The notes under the pieces were generated by a model. It saw only the letters and a list, made by a program, of their open reading frames with translations. It made no database searches and had not been told where the DNA came from. A program made the translations under genes and the position numbers. From the IMG/VR virus record IMGVR_UViG_3300050120_000442, positions 1-63,886 of that record: DNA of 63,886 nucleotides, one strand, 5' to 3'. This document shows positions 63,800-63,886 of the stretch, piece after piece (within the stretch, counting starts at the first letter, position 1; every line of letters starts with the position of its first letter). Origin of the DNA: a virus.

Positions 63800-63886
63800 G
63801 TGCCCTCTGTTGGCCTGGAGAGGGTAGCTCTGGCAGAAGGCCACCCGAAAGGCCAACAAAAACGGTGGCTCTATACGGAACTTCAT

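Noticed and set aside
63800-63886. tRNA fragment or attachment site upstream of the integrase
   Set aside because: No tRNA-like fold or direct repeat with the left end of the window could be recognised, so no att site is called.

Overview
The window looks like a complete or near-complete genome of a temperate, long-tailed (siphovirus-like) phage or prophage of an alphaproteobacterium, probably one of the Caulobacterales. The case for a phage is a full lambda-type head gene order (TerS, GpA-type TerL, gpW, portal, S49 protease with nested scaffold, decoration protein, capsid), a gpG/gpGT frameshift pair ahead of an 1805-residue tape measure, a lysis cassette, a replication module and a tyrosine integrase. 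The case for the host is indirect: a very close CtrA homologue, a DUF2312/GapR-like protein, tail-hub genes resembling those of alphaproteobacterial gene transfer agents, and high GC. No tRNA, rRNA, CRISPR array or insertion sequence was seen.

Layout. (1) 1-33.0 kb, rightward: AlpA-like regulator, terminase, C5-methyltransferase-like protein, head, tail, tail tip, fibre and lysis genes, ending in an HTH-metallophosphoesterase. (2) 33.0-51.1 kb, mostly leftward: an operon with an adenine methyltransferase, a CtrA-like protein with a disabled receiver and a GapR-like protein; a run of small phage genes; an isolated rightward BamE-like lipoprotein gene behind a strong terminator; a membrane-anchored HerA/YjgR-type ATPase and small unknown genes; a HigBA-type toxin-antitoxin pair; a 0.7-kb non-coding stretch with GGTGGAACAGGT iterons; then the primase-helicase and a small HTH gene. 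(3) 51.2-62.7 kb, rightward: dNMP kinase, DUF2800 nuclease, DUF2815 ssDNA-binding protein, DnaQ-like exonuclease, family-B-like DNA polymerase, VRR-NUC nuclease, SNF2-like helicase, the candidate repressor and a MazG-like protein. (4) 62.6-63.8 kb, leftward: integrase.

Three patterns cut across this layout. First, a 15-bp palindrome, TCAAC-N5-GTTGA, occurs 13 times exactly and at least 7 more times with one mismatch, mostly in short intergenic gaps on both arms, and it clusters on both sides of the repressor gene. It behaves like a dispersed operator or stoperator system. Second, at least ten unrelated proteins end in an acidic peptide followed by [LIVSG]-[IV]-G (for example DDLIG, EDLVG, DDIG), and the terminase small subunit and primase carry related internal copies (DDDLLG). 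Third, the CtrA homologue keeps the DNA-binding domain and a C-terminal Ala-Ala but has Asn at the phospho-acceptor position (N51), which suggests a phosphorylation-independent mimic of the host cell-cycle regulator, co-transcribed with a GapR-like protein and a DNA methyltransferase.

Start codons were moved from the longest possible frame wherever a Shine-Dalgarno sequence, an ATGA/GTGA/TGATG overlap or the protein family pointed to a shorter form. Family assignments rest on recognition of motifs and remembered family sequences, not on database searches.
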